Positions 62,114 through 64,000 of a stretch of 64,000 nucleotides of DNA are shown here, piece after piece. The notes under the pieces were generated by a model, which saw only the letters and a list, made by a program, of their open reading frames with translations, was not told the DNA's origin and did not search any database. A program made the translations under genes and the position numbers. The DNA lies in NCBI RefSeq assembly GCF_020193655.1, contig NZ_JADYVE010000001.1, positions 1,653,111 through 1,717,110 of the forward strand, written 5' to 3'. This DNA comes from Ensifer sp. IC3342. GTDB lineage: Bacteria > Pseudomonadota > Alphaproteobacteria > Rhizobiales > Rhizobiaceae. Positions within the stretch are counted from its first letter, which is position 1; every line of letters starts with the position of its first letter.

Positions 62114-63760
62114 ATGCAGTCAACGATCGTGATGGTCAATCTCTTCGGTGCGGTAGCGCTGCTTTTGTTCGGCCTGTCGCTCGTCAAGGATGGCGTCACG
62201 CGTGCATTCGGATCGAGGCTGCGCACCGGTCTCGCACAGGGCACAAGCGGTGCGGTTCGCTCGTTTGTGACAGGTCTTATCGCGACCCTGTCATTGCAGA
62301 GTTCGACGGCGACGGCCTTGATGACGGCTTCATTCGTGGAAAAGGGGCTGGTGCGCGCACGAATGGCGCAGATCGTGCTGCTGGGCGCCAACGTCGGAAC
62401 GGCGATGACGGCGTGGATCGTTGCCACCGGGATAGGCTGGCTGTCGCCAGCAATTATTCTAGCGGGCGTGATGGTGCACCGGATGAGCCGGTCGAGCGCG
62501 CGTCAAGGCGCCGGCTTCGCCCTTGTCGGCATCGGCCTGATGTTGCTGTCGCTCGACTTGCTTTCCGCCGCAACGGAACCGATGCGCGAATCCCGTGCAC
62601 TCGCGACGTTCCTCGGCATGCTCGACAGCGCCTGGCCGGTTGCCCTGATCATTTCGGCGGGCCTCGCCTTTGCGTCATCGTCAAGTCTAGCGATCGTGAT
62701 GCTTGTGCTTTCCCTTTCGTCTGCTGGGGTGCTCTCCGTCGGACTGACCGTCGCATTGGTGCTTGGCGCCAATCTCGGGGGAGCCATTCCGCCGGTTATC
62801 GCGACCCTCGGTTCGGCACCCCCTGCGCGCCGCGTCACGCTCGGCAACCTCGTCGTGCGCGGCTTGGGCTGCCTCATTGCGCTTCCGATCGCAGGGATCG
62901 GCGCGGAGTGGCTGCAGCATCTGCCGTTGCCACGGCAGAACCTGCCGGTCGACGTCCATCTTGTCTTCAATCTCGTCGTCGCGATTGTCGCCTGGCCATT
63001 CGCAGGGTTGCTCTCGCGCCTGATGAGCCGGTTCGTTCCTGACGAAGAAGCGGGCGAAACGGGGCCGCGTTATCTCGATGAAGCGACGCTCGACACCCCG
63101 GTTATGGCACTTTCCGCAGCGACGCGCGAAGTCTTGCGTGTCGGGGATCTGGTAGAGGCGATGCTGACGCACGCATCGAACGCCTTCGACAACAACGATC
63201 TCGGCGAGCTGCATGACATCGGAAAAATGGAAAAGCAGGTCGATCTCCTTCAGCAGGAGGTGAAAATATTCCTGTCCCGGCTCGGTCGCGACGGACTCGG
63301 CGCCGAGGATGGTCGCCGCTCGATCGTCATCATCGACTACGCGATCAATCTCGAGCACATGGGTGACATCATCGAAAAAGGCCTCTGCGAGCAGATCGGC
63401 AAGAAAGTCACCAATGGATTGAAGTTTTCCGAAGACGGCTATCAGGAGCTGAAAAGCCTGTTCAACCTGACGATCGACAACCTGCGCATCGCTCAGACGA
63501 TCTTTGTCAGCCGCAATGCGGACCTCGCTCGCCATCTGGTCGAGGTTAAAGTCGATGTCCGCCACATGGAAAAGCGCTCGGCGGAGCGGCATCTCGAGCG
63601 CCTTCGCGACGGCCTGCTTCAGAGCCTGCAGACGAGCTCGCTGCATCTCGACATGTTGAGGGATCTGAAGCGCATCAACGCACACATAGCGTCCGTGGCC
63701 TATCCCATTCTCGAGGAAAGCGGCCTCTTGGCGGAAAGCAGGCTGCGTCCGGAAGCTTGA
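62114..63760 (+). CDS. Na+/phosphate cotransporter family protein with PhoU-like domain
   Basis: A 548-residue protein. The N-terminal half has the inverted NptA/Na-Pi repeats: LLFGLSLVKDGV, TLSLQSSTATALMTASFV and, in the second repeat, AFASSSSLAIVMLVLSLSSAG. The C-terminal half (from about 330) is helical and PhoU-like (VEAMLTHASNAFDNND, IDYAINLEHMGDIIEKGL). It imports phosphate with sodium, or regulates it. The start is ATG 62114; a GTG 24 bases earlier is possible. Confidence 0.85.
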   Translation: MQSTIVMVNLFGAVALLLFGLSLVKDGVTRAFGSRLRTGLAQGTSGAVRSFVTGLIATLSLQSSTATALMTASFVEKGLVRARMAQIVLLGANVGTAMTAWIVATGIGWLSPAIILAGVMVHRMSRSSARQGAGFALVGIGLMLLSLDLLSAATEPMRESRALATFLGMLDSAWPVALIISAGLAFASSSSLAIVMLVLSLSSAGVLSVGLTVALVLGANLGGAIPPVIATLGSAPPARRVTLGNLVVRGLGCLIALPIAGIGAEWLQHLPLPRQNLPVDVHLVFNLVVAIVAWPFAGLLSRLMSRFVPDEEAGETGPRYLDEATLDTPVMALSAATREVLRVGDLVEAMLTHASNAFDNNDLGELHDIGKMEKQVDLLQQEVKIFLSRLGRDGLGAEDGRRSIVIIDYAINLEHMGDIIEKGLCEQIGKKVTNGLKFSEDGYQELKSLFNLTIDNLRIAQTIFVSRNADLARHLVEVKVDVRHMEKRSAERHLERLRDGLLQSLQTSSLHLDMLRDLKRINAHIASVAYPILEESGLLAESRLRPEA

Positions 63761-63906
63761 GGTCGCGCGACCGCCGTCAGGTTTTAACCGGAGGTTACGC
63801 GACGTGATTGTGAGAATTGTGTTTCTCGCAATATCTTGCCTATAAGAACACGGTCGAGTCAGGCGATAGGGCATCCGCCTGCGATCAATACCAAGGAGAA
63901 ATGCGA

Positions 63907-64000
63907 ATGGAACGGACGTGCCTGGCAATCATCCTGGCGGCTGGCGAAAGCACGCGGATGAAATCGTCCGTATCGAAGGTGCTGCATCCGGTGGCGGGCA
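63907..64000 (+). CDS. glmU: GlmU (N-acetylglucosamine-1-phosphate uridyltransferase), N-terminal part
   Basis: The first 31 codons only; the gene runs off the window. [21 protein letters not shown] followed by KVLHPVAG is the nucleotidyltransferase loop of GlmU, the bifunctional enzyme making UDP-GlcNAc. AGGAG lies 8 bases before ATG 63907; ATG 63901 is closer to the ribosome site and less likely. Confidence 0.9.
   Translation, partial: MERTCLAIILAAGESTRMKSSVSKVLHPVAG

Noticed and set aside
1..64000. CRISPR arrays, prophage or complete insertion sequences
   Set aside because: No regularly spaced repeats, phage structural genes, integrase or intact transposase were found on either strand; only a short possible IS256 remnant near 3.5 kb.

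Overview
The window looks like a chromosomal segment of an alphaproteobacterium of the Sinorhizobium/Ensifer type. This is an inference from high GC, a recognisable pcs (phosphatidylcholine synthase) gene, a trpD-trpC-moaC-moeA block, a palindromic intergenic repeat of the kind common in rhizobia, and promoters of the rhizobial general-stress type. A tRNA-Lys(UUU) gene at 43.4 kb divides the window into two very different halves.

Bases 1 to about 42.7 kb are accessory. Reading upstream of each gene, I found seventeen exact copies of GGAAC-N17-GTT on both strands. This equals the published RpoE2/EcfG (general stress response sigma) promoter GGAAC-N18-TT, and each copy lies a short distance upstream of a start codon or operon. 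The half therefore reads as a dedicated stress-response island. Its contents are: an SDR/alcohol dehydrogenase pair; many small stress-type proteins (DUF883-like, DUF2267, DUF892, CsbD, DUF1328, DUF4142, and 47-, 57- and 63-residue proteins); two separate caa3-like cytochrome oxidase operons, one with subunits I and III fused; a CYP152-type peroxygenase P450; and an 18-kb carbohydrate cluster (12.7-30.6 kb).

The carbohydrate cluster encodes inositol-3-phosphate synthase, a histidine phosphatase, a probable circularly permuted clan-A glycosidase, a phosphoribosyltransferase/kinase-like fusion, two dehydrogenases, a pyruvyl transferase, an FrhB-like iron-sulfur protein, two epimerases, UDP-glucuronate decarboxylase, four glycosyltransferases (three of them tandem paralogues) and a methyltransferase. 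No polymerase, flippase, exporter or priming transferase is visible. A soluble or lipid-linked inositol/pentose-containing glycoconjugate made under stress is a reasonable hypothesis. Signs of rearrangement lie between these modules: an esterase and a catalase both truncated at one junction near 11.79 kb, and dehydrogenase and possible IS256-transposase scraps near 3.4-3.6 kb.

Bases 43.4 to 64 kb look like core genome. They hold ccdA, an AEC transporter, a UbiH-family monooxygenase, pcs, a quinone oxidoreductase, a four-gene nucleoside-type ABC importer with a following FadR/GntR-type regulator, a CNNM/CBS membrane protein, moeA-moaC-trpC-trpD-ppiD, a Na/Pi cotransporter and the start of glmU. 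I saw no stress-sigma box upstream of these genes.
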